Origin: Saccharomyces paradoxus
Taxonomy: Eukaryota; Ascomycota; Saccharomycetes; Saccharomycetales; Saccharomycetaceae
Direction: 5' to 3'
NCBI RefSeq assembly: GCF_002079055.1
Contig: NC_047499.1
Span: 62,001-126,000 of the forward strand
Length of the DNA: 64,000 nucleotides
In this document: piece after piece, positions 20,354-29,626 of the stretch
How the letters are laid out: the number at the start of each line of letters is the position of its first letter
Position numbering within the stretch: position 1 is the first letter of the stretch
Notes under the pieces: model-generated
What the model saw: only the letters and a program-made list of their open reading frames with translations
Database searches by the model: none
What the model was told of the DNA's origin: nothing
Made by a program: the position numbers and the translations under genes

Positions 20354-20918
20354 TATAGCATACTTAGCGGGGCTACGCCTTTACGTGGGCCTAATTTCGG
20401 GTATACGTAATGGCATATGTCTCTTCAAGTCATCAATCGATCGTTTACTCTATTGATGGGTTTTTAAGTTTGCACCGTACTTGAAAAAGCCACTTGTCAT
20501 TGCAATAATTCAATTGCCCATGCGTTTTTTTTTTTATATACGACGATTAAAATACTCATGGTGCAACAATGATACATTTATTTTTTAGATCCAATAACCT
20601 ATTAAATTACTGGCAGCCGAAAGTCGGAGGGCAGTAATAGTATAAATTCTGTTATTGGCATTCGGTAGGTGGGGTGTATTATTGGATCGATTATTTTAAA
20701 CATTGAATTAAGTTCTTTCCTGTGTTTGAAAAGGCATGCGCGCTTCCCAACTACCTACCCATTATTCGATTCTACTCGCAATCAGCTTGCCCTAATGAGC
20801 ATTAGAGGTTTCTATCGTCAGCATAAATATCCCTTGCGATGAGTTTTTTTTTACTATTATATTTTTACAAGTACATATTGGTGGGCGACTCTATACGTGA
20901 AATATGTAATTGATGTCA
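20354..20918. other. Convergent intergenic region TAF13-VPS9 with nested inverted repeats
   Basis: 565 bases between two gene ends, longer than 3' regions alone usually need. Perfect 10-base arms GATCCAATAA (20588-20597) and TTATTGGATC (20679-20688) enclose a smaller stem-loop (20606-20638). A further 7-base pair, GGTAGGT (20664-20670) and ACCTACC (20753-20759), overlaps them. No open frame of note. See findings. Confidence 0.6.
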
Positions 20919-22277
20919 TTATTCTGATAGGGAAAGTAGAGCATCAACACAGGGTCCAATACGTGATTTCTTAGCAATACAAACATCCTCTATCAGGCTT
21001 GGCTCCATGTCAGGAAACATATTCTGTAAAGTCTTCAACGTGTCCCTACGTTCGTTCTCTTCAATTTTCTTGATCAACAAAGAAACGTCTTCTTCTTTGC
21101 TGCTTTGTTCAGATTTCAATGTCTCCTCTTGTGTAGGTTCTCCAATTGGTGAAAACAGTTCATTGAATTTGGAAATTACAATGTTGGTAACTTCATCTAA
21201 AGGTTTTAGTAAAGCGCCATTGGATTGCAGATCATCCGGTACCTCTAATTGTTTTTTCTTCTCTTCTTCCTCTTTTTCTTCTGCTATTTGTTTCAAATTT
21301 CTTTGGTATTCCTCTTCAAACCCTTTGCGATCTTCAATAGTTAAAGACGATTCGGTCAAGTTTATGATGAAGTTAACAGCAGCCTGGAGACTGCTCAAGT
21401 AATATTCTTCTTCACCCCGAATGAAATCTGATGATCTAAATCTCTCGATGTAGTTCACATTCGAAACTAGGTATCGTACTTGCCCCTTCAAAATGCAGTA
21501 TATTAGTACAGGTATAAAGCTGTCTGCACCGTTTTGTTCCAACTTGGTATGTTTCAGTAAACCAAATATCACTTTACTGGCATTTAAAACGCAAACCATC
21601 TTATCCCTTGGGGACTTAAACCTATTTATCTTGCCCAACTCTGTACTTGCCAAATGGACAAACTTATTCAGCCTGGCATCCGGCATGGTGTCAGGAATAT
21701 CCAACATAACCGGGCTTATGAATCTATAATGTTTGATCTTTTCTAGCAAGGTGTCATCATCGTTCAGATCTTTCATGTGCTCATCATCTAATGTCTTCTT
21801 CAAAATTTCGTAAAGACTTGGTGAAAAACAGCGGAAATATAGCTTCCCCATAATTAACTTTTCCATACCCTCCTTGGCATTCCTGGTTTTAGAATTGTCA
21901 AGACTTTTGAAAGGCTCGTATAGAGTGAATTTATCGTAGATGAAAGTCTTAAAGTCGTTGATGAGTTTTATTTCTTCACTGACCGTCCATAGAAGTCTTT
22001 GCGCCAAGAAGTTGCGTAAGAATGATTTCGTATATTTAACTAGAGGATCTGCACCGGGGGTTTGAAGCTGTTTGATAAACAGTTGAAAGTCATAAAACGG
22101 CTCCTCATCTCCCCTTTCTTGGGCGGAAATGTCCGTGTTGGTTTCTCCTGCCACTGCTTTAACAGCATCATCCTTCTGATATACCACATCTTTATCCGGG
22201 TTGCCATTCTTTGTAGGTTCCAATTGGTTGAAAGGGTCAAATTCCTTCAATATCTCACTCTTTTTATCCTCTGTCAT
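20919..22277 (-). CDS. VPS9: Vps9, guanine nucleotide exchange factor for Rab5-type GTPases
   Basis: 452 aa. Vps9 activates Vps21/Ypt51 on endosomes and is needed for sorting to the vacuole. The helical bundle and VPS9 domain run from about 90 to 310, including [17 protein letters not shown] and the [14 protein letters not shown] segment, where the conserved acidic residue sits. A Glu/Lys-rich linker follows (about 320-350). The C-terminal CUE domain (410-452) keeps the MFP motif at 420-422 and the di-leucine at 447-448, both known ubiquitin contacts. Length in S. cerevisiae is 451. It diverges from the asparagine-synthetase-like gene over 212 bases. Confidence 0.96.
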   Translation of the reverse strand: MTEDKKSEILKEFDPFNQLEPTKNGNPDKDVVYQKDDAVKAVAGETNTDISAQERGDEEPFYDFQLFIKQLQTPGADPLVKYTKSFLRNFLAQRLLWTVSEEIKLINDFKTFIYDKFTLYEPFKSLDNSKTRNAKEGMEKLIMGKLYFRCFSPSLYEILKKTLDDEHMKDLNDDDTLLEKIKHYRFISPVMLDIPDTMPDARLNKFVHLASTELGKINRFKSPRDKMVCVLNASKVIFGLLKHTKLEQNGADSFIPVLIYCILKGQVRYLVSNVNYIERFRSSDFIRGEEEYYLSSLQAAVNFIINLTESSLTIEDRKGFEEEYQRNLKQIAEEKEEEEKKKQLEVPDDLQSNGALLKPLDEVTNIVISKFNELFSPIGEPTQEETLKSEQSSKEEDVSLLIKKIEENERRDTLKTLQNMFPDMEPSLIEDVCIAKKSRIGPCVDALLSLSE

Positions 22278-22489
22278 TGCTATTGATTCCTGCTATTTGC
22301 CGTCTGAAGAAAAGAACCTTAAACCCTTTGGATATAGAACTTTTCAAGGTTATGTGTCATTACATGAAGCTGCGAAAGCTTGATGTAGCCTATTTGCGAA
22401 AAAAAAAGAAAAAGAAAGAAAAGTGAAAAATATTGAGGCATCGAAAAGTTTCAGATGTAGTAAGCTTTGAGCACCTGGCATTATGAAAA

Positions 22490-24067
22490 ATGTGCGGGAT
22501 TCTATTGCATTATTGTCCTAATAATAACCGGTTGGAGAATGAGTTAATTGAATTCCCAGAGGGCACTGAATTTGGCGACACCACGTGTATCAATGAATCG
22601 TCGATTTTCAATAAAATCATCCCGTACATAGCTGCAAGAGGTCCAAACTACTCTTCTCTTCGAGTTTCCAAAGCTCATCAAACAAGTTGGTTTTCTTCTG
22701 TTTTGTCTTTAAGGCAGCCTTTCACCAAGCAGAGCATTAACGTGGATGACAGATATTACCTACAATTTAACGGTGAGCTATACAATAAAGAGATATCCCA
22801 CTGGGGTAACGATAGTCTATATATTGCTTCTTTGTTGCAGGATTTGAAAGAGGGCATGAGCATTATTGACGTTATACAATCACTGGAAGGCGAATATGCT
22901 TACACTGTATATGACGTGAAGTCATCCAAATTTTATTTCGGCAGAGATCCCATCGGCAGACGAAGTTTGTCCTACTCGATCACCTCAGACAACGAATTAT
23001 ATATCGCCAGTGCAACAGGGGCTGTTGAATGCTTCCAAGATTGTATAGGTGGAGTTGTTTATGAATACGATACACGAACTAAGTTGTTGAATAACAATCA
23101 GAGGTCACATCCTCCATACGAAGTGACATCAGAAATAGATCCGGACTTCAAGTCACTGTCAAAGGTGTCTAAAAATTTATATTCTGTGCTACTTGAATCT
23201 GTAAAAAAAAGAGTAGAGTCAATACATCCCACACATATTGAAAACTCTCCTATTGCAGTACTATTTTCAGGAGGAATCGACTGTTCAGCAATAGCAGTGT
23301 TGGTGTGCGAGGTATTGCAAGAAAATGATTATGAATGTGGGAAACCAATTATGGAGCTTTTAAATGTATCCTTCGAAAATCCCAGGACTGGCCTTTTGCC
23401 TAGTGATACACCTGACAGAAAATTGTCCATTAACAGTGCAAAGATTTTACAAAATTTATATCCGGAGATTGATATCAAACTGGTTGAAGTTGATGTTCCT
23501 TATGAAGAATATTTAAAATGGAAGCCATCTGTCATCGATTTAATGTATCCTAAACAAACAGAAATGGACTTATCCATTGCCATCGCCTTTTTTTTTGCGT
23601 CAAGAGGTAAAGGTTTCCTAACTTCACAATATGGTGAAAGAACCCCATATCAGCGCCACGGGATAGTATTATTTAGTGGACTGGGAGCAGATGAGCTCTA
23701 CGGTGGGTATCACAAATTTGCCAATAAGGCGCCTCATGAACTTGTGGAGGAGCTAACAAGGCAAATAAACAATATTTATGATCGCAACCTGAATCGTGAT
23801 GATAAGGTGATAGCTTATAATGGCGTGGAGGTGAGATACCCATTTTTGGATGAACATGTTATAAAGTTTTCCACGGTAGAAATTCCCATTAATTTCAAGG
23901 TTAACAAACTAATTCTTCGAAAAGTGGCCTTGCAGTATTTGAAATTGGATGGAATATCAGCAGAACCAAAGAGAGCTATTCAATTTGGTGCCAAGAGCGC
24001 TAAAATGACGAAGGATGGTAATAAACATGGAACAGATCTATTGAAAAGGAATGGGCATTGTTCATAA
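22490..24067 (+). CDS. Asparagine-synthetase-like protein (orthologue of YML096W, ASNSD1 type)
   Basis: 525 aa, the length I recall for YML096W. The second residue is Cys (MCGILLHYC), the nucleophile of class II glutamine amidotransferases, so the N-terminal domain (1-about 220) could release ammonia from glutamine. The C-terminal synthetase domain has the ATP-binding PP-loop LFSGGIDCS (Ser260 to Asp264) and FSGLGADELYGGY. The overall form matches the ASNSD1 family rather than true asparagine synthetases Asn1/Asn2; a substrate is not established. Known in yeast as a non-essential cytoplasmic protein. Its stop codon overlaps the RAD10 3' end by six bases. Confidence 0.92.
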   Translation: MCGILLHYCPNNNRLENELIEFPEGTEFGDTTCINESSIFNKIIPYIAARGPNYSSLRVSKAHQTSWFSSVLSLRQPFTKQSINVDDRYYLQFNGELYNKEISHWGNDSLYIASLLQDLKEGMSIIDVIQSLEGEYAYTVYDVKSSKFYFGRDPIGRRSLSYSITSDNELYIASATGAVECFQDCIGGVVYEYDTRTKLLNNNQRSHPPYEVTSEIDPDFKSLSKVSKNLYSVLLESVKKRVESIHPTHIENSPIAVLFSGGIDCSAIAVLVCEVLQENDYECGKPIMELLNVSFENPRTGLLPSDTPDRKLSINSAKILQNLYPEIDIKLVEVDVPYEEYLKWKPSVIDLMYPKQTEMDLSIAIAFFFASRGKGFLTSQYGERTPYQRHGIVLFSGLGADELYGGYHKFANKAPHELVEELTRQINNIYDRNLNRDDKVIAYNGVEVRYPFLDEHVIKFSTVEIPINFKVNKLILRKVALQYLKLDGISAEPKRAIQFGAKSAKMTKDGNKHGTDLLKRNGHCS

Positions 24068-24709
24068 ATTCAAATATTCAACATATTTTGCAGCTTGTTC
24101 AAAATTGAATGCTAAAAGTAGAGTAAATCCGTTGAACATACATAGTTTTGTAATGTCATTGAGTGTATCTTCGGAATTGCTATCGTCTACTATAAATATC
24201 AGTATATTATTTTCATTTTTAGATAAGGGCTGCATTCTTCTAGAAATATAATCGACATATAATTTGTGATACGTCAGAGTTAAGAATAGTACACTTCTCC
24301 CACGGACAAGATAGTCGTAAAATATTGTACTGATTCCTGTTGAAGAGACATATCTCCAATTTGTGCTCTTCAAATGGTTTAGAAGTGGATTTTCTTTTTG
24401 AGTAGTGTTCACTAGTACAGTTTTTCCCGGTTGAATACTCTTGAAGGGTCTCTTTCGATTATAGTCATCTGTGGCCTTTGAATCGGCCCATTCGTTCGGT
24501 TTTTGCTGATTGAAGGCGTTTATGACCCGTTTTGGACTTATAGATCTCGACTTTTGCGGTTCCTGTTGCTGAAGTTTTGGCTGCTGGGAAGATGGTGCCT
24601 CTATACTTAACGATCCAGATCCAGCATTATCTGTACCGCTCTTTTCCTTTCTTAGTTTGGCCACACCAGCCAGTATACTTTCAAATGAAGTGGGATCAGT
24701 GTTGTTCAT
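24062..24709 (-). CDS. RAD10: Rad10, subunit of the Rad1-Rad10 DNA repair nuclease (ERCC1 homologue)
   Basis: 215 aa, against 210 that I recall in S. cerevisiae, the difference lying in the disordered N-terminal region near residues 30-60. Rad10 is the non-catalytic partner of Rad1; the pair cuts the 5' side of lesions in nucleotide excision repair and removes flaps in single-strand annealing. The central XPF/ERCC1-like fold covers about residues 95-210 (LVNTTQKENPLLNHLKSTNW, then YDYLVRGRSVLFLTLTYHKLY). The short yeast form ends LNL without the long tandem helix-hairpin-helix tail of mammalian ERCC1. Convergent and overlapping by six bases with the gene to its left; divergent from GIM5. Confidence 0.96.
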   Translation of the reverse strand: MNNTDPTSFESILAGVAKLRKEKSGTDNAGSGSLSIEAPSSQQPKLQQQEPQKSRSISPKRVINAFNQQKPNEWADSKATDDYNRKRPFKSIQPGKTVLVNTTQKENPLLNHLKSTNWRYVSSTGISTIFYDYLVRGRSVLFLTLTYHKLYVDYISRRMQPLSKNENNILIFIVDDSNSEDTLNDITKLCMFNGFTLLLAFNFEQAAKYVEYLNL

Positions 24710-24873
24710 CTTCTAGGGTAAACGATTTTTTTCCTGCTCTTCTTTGTCTTGCGTGGCTGTCTCATGCAACTTACAACTTCCTTTTTTGTTCAAACGATTT
24801 TCAATAGAAAAGTCTCTTTAGATGAAAATCTTGCTATGATCCAAACAAGAAAGAGCACTGCAAAAATCAAGCC

Positions 24874-25445
<572 letters not shown>

Positions 25446-25562
25446 GTCGTTTGACTTCCCCGCGATTTTTCATATCTCATTTGCAACCTTCTGATATACA
25501 GTTATCTACATACAACGTAAATTTTTATTTATCGTCACTTTGTAGTTTCCGGAAAGGGCCGT

Positions 25563-25605
25563 TGAAAATTTTTCAAATTCCTATGGCGATGAGCTGAAAA
25601 AATTT
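25563..25605 (+). promoter_or_regulatory. PAC and RRPE elements of UTP14
   Basis: PAC core GCGATGAG lies at 25586-25593. RRPE matches flank it: TGAAAATTTTTCA at 25563-25575 and TGAAAAAATTT at 25595-25605. These paired elements, bound by Dot6/Tod6 and Stb3, mark ribosome-biogenesis genes in Saccharomyces. They sit 75-115 bases before the UTP14 start, the usual place. Confidence 0.85.
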
Positions 25606-25678
25606 AGAAAGTGCATTTAATAACATCTTACTATATATCATCAAAAGAGGTTTCAAGACAACATAAGCTAGGTTAAAT

Positions 25679-28381
25679 ATGGCAAAAAAGAAGTCTAAGA
25701 GCAGATCCAAGAGTTCCAGAAGAGTTCTAGATGCTTTACAGCTTGCTGAGAGGGAGATTAATGGCGAATTCGACGACAACAGCGACAATGACAGAAGACA
25801 AGATGCTCGTCGTAATGGTACAGTCGTCAACCTGTTGAAAAGGTCAAAAGGTAGCACTGACAGTGGTGAAGATGATATTGACTCTGAGTCATTTGAAGAC
25901 GAAGAGTTGGACTCTGATGAAGCGTTGGGCTCTGATGACGACTATGACATTTTGAACTCTAAATTTTCACAAACTATTCGTGATAAGAAGAAGGAAAATG
26001 CAGACTACGAAGAAGAAGAGGATGAAGGTGGGTATACTTCCATTGATGAAGAAGACTTGATGCCATTGTCTCAAGTATGGGACATGGACGGCAAAACCGC
26101 GCAAGGCAACGGTAATGATGATGAAGACGCTTCTCTACAATTAAAGTTGCAAGATACAGATGCCAGTTCTGGATCAAGCAGTTCAGAAGAAAGTGAATCT
26201 GAATCTGAAGACGATGAGGAGGAGGAAGATCCCTTTGACGAAATTTCAGAAGATGAAGAAGATATCGAATTGAACACAATTACTTCAAAACTCATTGATG
26301 AAACCAAAAGTAAAGTTCCAAAAAGACTAGATACGTACGGTTCAGGTGAGGCTAATGAGTATGTTCTGCCTTCTGCAAATGCAGCCAGCGGAACTTCTGG
26401 GAAGTTGAGTTTGGCAGATATGATGAACGTTATTGATGACAGGCAAGTTACCGAAAACGCCAACTTGCTCAAGGGCAAGTCCTCAACGTACGAGGTTCCG
26501 TTACCGCAACGTATTCAACAAAGACACGATCGTAAGGCAGCATATGAGATATCTAAGCAAGAAATAAGTAAATGGAATGATATCGTTCAACAAAACAGAA
26601 GGGCCGACCATTTAGTCTTCCCACTGAATAAACCTACCGAACATAATCATGCCTCGGCTTTCACTAGAACTCAAGAAGTCGCCCAAACAGAGTTACAGGA
26701 GAAAGTAGATCAAGTTCTACAAGAGAGTAACTTGGTGAACCCAGAAAAGGATTCTAGATTTGAAGAATTAAGCACTGCGAAAATGACATCGGAGGAAATG
26801 AGAAAGAGAACTACTGAAATGAGACTGATGAGAGAGTTAATGTTCAGAGAAGAAAGAAAAGCTAGAAGATTAAAGAAAATAAAATCTAAGACATACCGTA
26901 AGATCAAGAAAAAGGAATTAATGAAGAATAGAGAACTAGCTGCTGTTTCTAGTGACGAAGACAACGAAGATCATGATATTGCTAGGGCTAAGGAAAGAAT
27001 GACCCTGAAACACAAGACTAATTCTAAGTGGGCTAAAGATATGATCAAGCATGGTATGACAAACGATGCTGAAACCAGGGAAGAAATGGAAGAAATGCTA
27101 AGGCAGGGTGAACGTTTAAAGGCAAAAATGCTAGACAGAAATTCTGATGACGAAAACGATGGTCGTGTGCAAACGTTAAGTGACGTTGAAGATGAGAAGG
27201 AAAATGGAGACTCTGAAGCATTGAAGAGTAATTTGGGTAAAACTGGCGTGATGAACATGGCCTTTATGAAGAATGCTGAAGCTAGAGAGAGAGGGGCAAA
27301 CGAAGAAACTTTACGTAAATTAAGAGCTGTCGAAAATGGTGATGATATTAAGCTCTTTGAAAGTGATGAAGAAGAGACGAATGGAGAGAATATTCAATTG
27401 AATAAGGGCAGAAGAATATATACACCGGGTACTTTGGAATCCAATAAAGAGATGAGTGAACTAAATTCCCATACTCGAAAAGAGCATGAATTTGATGAAT
27501 CAAGGAGTCTGGAAAATCGATTAAAAACCAAGAATGGTAGCCAATCGAAAAATGTAATGACCAACAGAGAAGGCGCAATAATTGTAGAGGAAACAAGTGA
27601 TAATGAACCCTCCCAAGACAGTCGGAAATCTCAACATGATGAAGAAGCAAAAAATATTAACCCTTGGTTAGCTAATGAAAGTGATGAAGAAAACACCAGT
27701 AAGAAACAATCTTCTAAAGTTAACATTGTTGATAAAGATAGTTCCAAAAATGTTAAGGCCATGAACAAAATGAACAAAGCAGAACTAAAGCAAAAGGCAA
27801 AGAAGAAAAAATGTAAATCAAACGACGATGAGGATCTCCTGTTGACAGCGGATGATTCCACAAGATTAATGATAGTGGATCCATATGGTGGTTCTGATAA
27901 CGAACAAGGAGGCAATGAATTTATGTTCAAGCAGCAAGACGTTATTGCTGAAGCCTTTGCTGGCGACAACGTTGTCGCAGAATTCCAGGAGGAAAAGAAA
28001 AGGGTCATTGATGATGAAGATGATAAAGAAGTTGATACAACTTTACCTGGTTGGGGTGAATGGGCCGGTGCAGGTTCTAAACCAAAAAATAAGAAGCGTA
28101 AATTCATCAAAAAGGTTAAAGGTGTTGTTAAGAAAGACAAAAGAAAGGATAAGAATCTACAAAATGTGATCATAAATGAAAAGGTTAACAAGAAAAACTT
28201 GAAATACCAATCTTCTGCAGTACCATTCCCATTCGAAAATAGAGAACAATATGAAAGATCTCTACGTATGCCGATAGGCCAAGAATGGACATCTAGAGCA
28301 TCTCATCAAGAACTCATTAAACCGAGAATCATGACTAAGCCAGGCCAAGTCATTGATCCGCTGAAGGCACCATTTAAATAA
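25679..28381 (+). CDS. UTP14: Utp14, small-subunit processome protein
   Basis: 900 aa. Utp14 is a nucleolar part of the 90S/SSU processome needed for 18S rRNA maturation and activates the helicase Dhr1. The sequence is extremely charged: acidic runs (EEEEDEGG, EDDEEEEDPFDE) alternate with basic runs (KKKCKSND, KKRKFIKKVKGVVKKDKRKDK). Family landmarks are visible: KTYRKIKKKE in the middle, LPGWGEWAGAG near residue 790, and the C-terminal VPFPFENREQYERSLRMPIGQEW. A basic N-terminus (MAKKKSKSRSKSSRR) suits nuclear import. Length in S. cerevisiae is 899. The PAC/RRPE promoter agrees with the role. Confidence 0.96.
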   Translation: MAKKKSKSRSKSSRRVLDALQLAEREINGEFDDNSDNDRRQDARRNGTVVNLLKRSKGSTDSGEDDIDSESFEDEELDSDEALGSDDDYDILNSKFSQTIRDKKKENADYEEEEDEGGYTSIDEEDLMPLSQVWDMDGKTAQGNGNDDEDASLQLKLQDTDASSGSSSSEESESESEDDEEEEDPFDEISEDEEDIELNTITSKLIDETKSKVPKRLDTYGSGEANEYVLPSANAASGTSGKLSLADMMNVIDDRQVTENANLLKGKSSTYEVPLPQRIQQRHDRKAAYEISKQEISKWNDIVQQNRRADHLVFPLNKPTEHNHASAFTRTQEVAQTELQEKVDQVLQESNLVNPEKDSRFEELSTAKMTSEEMRKRTTEMRLMRELMFREERKARRLKKIKSKTYRKIKKKELMKNRELAAVSSDEDNEDHDIARAKERMTLKHKTNSKWAKDMIKHGMTNDAETREEMEEMLRQGERLKAKMLDRNSDDENDGRVQTLSDVEDEKENGDSEALKSNLGKTGVMNMAFMKNAEARERGANEETLRKLRAVENGDDIKLFESDEEETNGENIQLNKGRRIYTPGTLESNKEMSELNSHTRKEHEFDESRSLENRLKTKNGSQSKNVMTNREGAIIVEETSDNEPSQDSRKSQHDEEAKNINPWLANESDEENTSKKQSSKVNIVDKDSSKNVKAMNKMNKAELKQKAKKKKCKSNDDEDLLLTADDSTRLMIVDPYGGSDNEQGGNEFMFKQQDVIAEAFAGDNVVAEFQEEKKRVIDDEDDKEVDTTLPGWGEWAGAGSKPKNKKRKFIKKVKGVVKKDKRKDKNLQNVIINEKVNKKNLKYQSSAVPFPFENREQYERSLRMPIGQEWTSRASHQELIKPRIMTKPGQVIDPLKAPFK

Positions 28382-28583
28382 CTGTGATACCAATAGTAAA
28401 AAAAAAAATGCATACGTGGCTCATTTCTCTTTTTTATATCTATTTATTATGCATTGTGTAGAATAGTAATATTGGAACAATTATTAGAAAAAAATCATTT
28501 AAAGGTTATGTAGTATATATACACAATTGGCTTTCTTTTGGATAAGTTGAATGAGATGGGTGATTGTGCGGAGGATTATAGTA

Positions 28584-29336
28584 TCATAAAGCTTCTAATC
28601 TATCATTTATTTCTTGAGAAGTTAATTTCCTAAATCTAGGCCCCTTATCGGTTGGAATACCCGTGTAGCCTAGCAAGTCAGGATTTTCATCGCCAATAAT
28701 AGCCAATTCAATGGTGTCGCCATTGAATTCGCCCTCTACCGACTCCTTCAGCGTTAGTAAGGCAATATGAATGGCGTCTTCTAGTTCCAATTCATCGTTC
28801 CATCTCTTCTCTAAAAAGGTTTTTGCCGCCACAGAACCTTTTCCTATAGCAGTCGCTTTCCAAGGGAAGTAGGAGCCAGAAGGATCTACTTGGTATAAAC
28901 TAAATCCATTAAATTCATCGTGACCAGCAACCAATAGTGAAACACCAAAGGGCCTAACACCACCAGATTGTGTGGCCTCTTGCATTATTTTAGCTACTTC
29001 AGAAACCAGTAATTTAGTGGGAGGATATTCACCATAAATACGTTTATAACTAGTATGTGCTACCTTTCTTGATTTATCCACTAGAACTCTATAATCAGGA
29101 CCCATACCGGAATATACTGCGCCGATATCTGGTGTTAGTAGGGATACTTTCGAAAGTGTTTCTGACATGGCCAGTGGTGAAGATGACTTCTTTTCTGTGG
29201 CAATTACCACACCATTGGTAGCTTTTATACCCAATGAGGTGACACCTTGTTTTACTGCTGTCAGGGCGTAATCAATTTGACCCAATTTACCGCTGGGAGA
29301 AAAAGTGGTCAACGAAAAAGAATATCTGTCGGTCAT
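28584..29336 (-). CDS. PRE8: 20S proteasome alpha-type subunit Pre8 (alpha 2)
   Basis: 250 aa, as in S. cerevisiae. It forms the alpha-2 position of the outer ring of the 20S core, controlling entry to the proteolytic chamber. The proteasome alpha N-terminal signature is clear ([20 protein letters not shown], residues 5-24), followed by the gate region and the standard alpha/beta fold with [14 protein letters not shown] and [14 protein letters not shown]. No catalytic N-terminal threonine is expected in an alpha subunit and none is seen. A PACE element for Rpn4 lies upstream. Confidence 0.96.
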   Translation of the reverse strand: MTDRYSFSLTTFSPSGKLGQIDYALTAVKQGVTSLGIKATNGVVIATEKKSSSPLAMSETLSKVSLLTPDIGAVYSGMGPDYRVLVDKSRKVAHTSYKRIYGEYPPTKLLVSEVAKIMQEATQSGGVRPFGVSLLVAGHDEFNGFSLYQVDPSGSYFPWKATAIGKGSVAAKTFLEKRWNDELELEDAIHIALLTLKESVEGEFNGDTIELAIIGDENPDLLGYTGIPTDKGPRFRKLTSQEINDRLEAL

Positions 29337-29445
29337 GATTATAGGATTGTGTGATTGATGACTTATGGTTGCTTGCTATTAGCCGAAAGGAATAAGTATG
29401 AAATGCTATACCTATTCACTCTTAGCTCATTAGACCGGGGGCAAT

Positions 29446-29454
29446 TTTGCCACC
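29446..29454 (-). promoter_or_regulatory. PACE element (Rpn4 site) of PRE8
   Basis: On the minus strand the sequence is GGTGGCAAA, an exact match to the proteasome-associated control element. It lies about 110 bases upstream of the PRE8 ATG and is preserved in nearly all proteasome subunit genes of Saccharomyces. Confidence 0.85.
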
Positions 29455-29526
29455 TTAATGCACTATTATCGTTTTTCACGTTGGATGTCAAAATTTTGAA
29501 GGAATAAGCAATGGAGCAAATGCCTC

Positions 29527-29563
29527 TTATTATTATTATTATCATTATTATTATTATTATTAT
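29527..29563 (+). repeat. TTA trinucleotide microsatellite
   Basis: About twelve TTA units with one interrupting C, between the PRE8 promoter and the RPM2 3' end. It is non-coding and likely to vary in length between strains. Confidence 0.85.
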
Positions 29564-29626
29564 ATGATATTTGTTACTTAAAGTATGTTATAATAGTGAA
29601 ATAAATAAAATATGAAATTTCAAAGG

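Noticed and set aside
20588-20759. Inverted repeats read as an H/ACA snoRNA with hinge ATAGTA (20637-20642)
   Set aside because: The hinge box overlaps the first stem and I cannot find a second hairpin with an ACA box, so the class cannot be supported.
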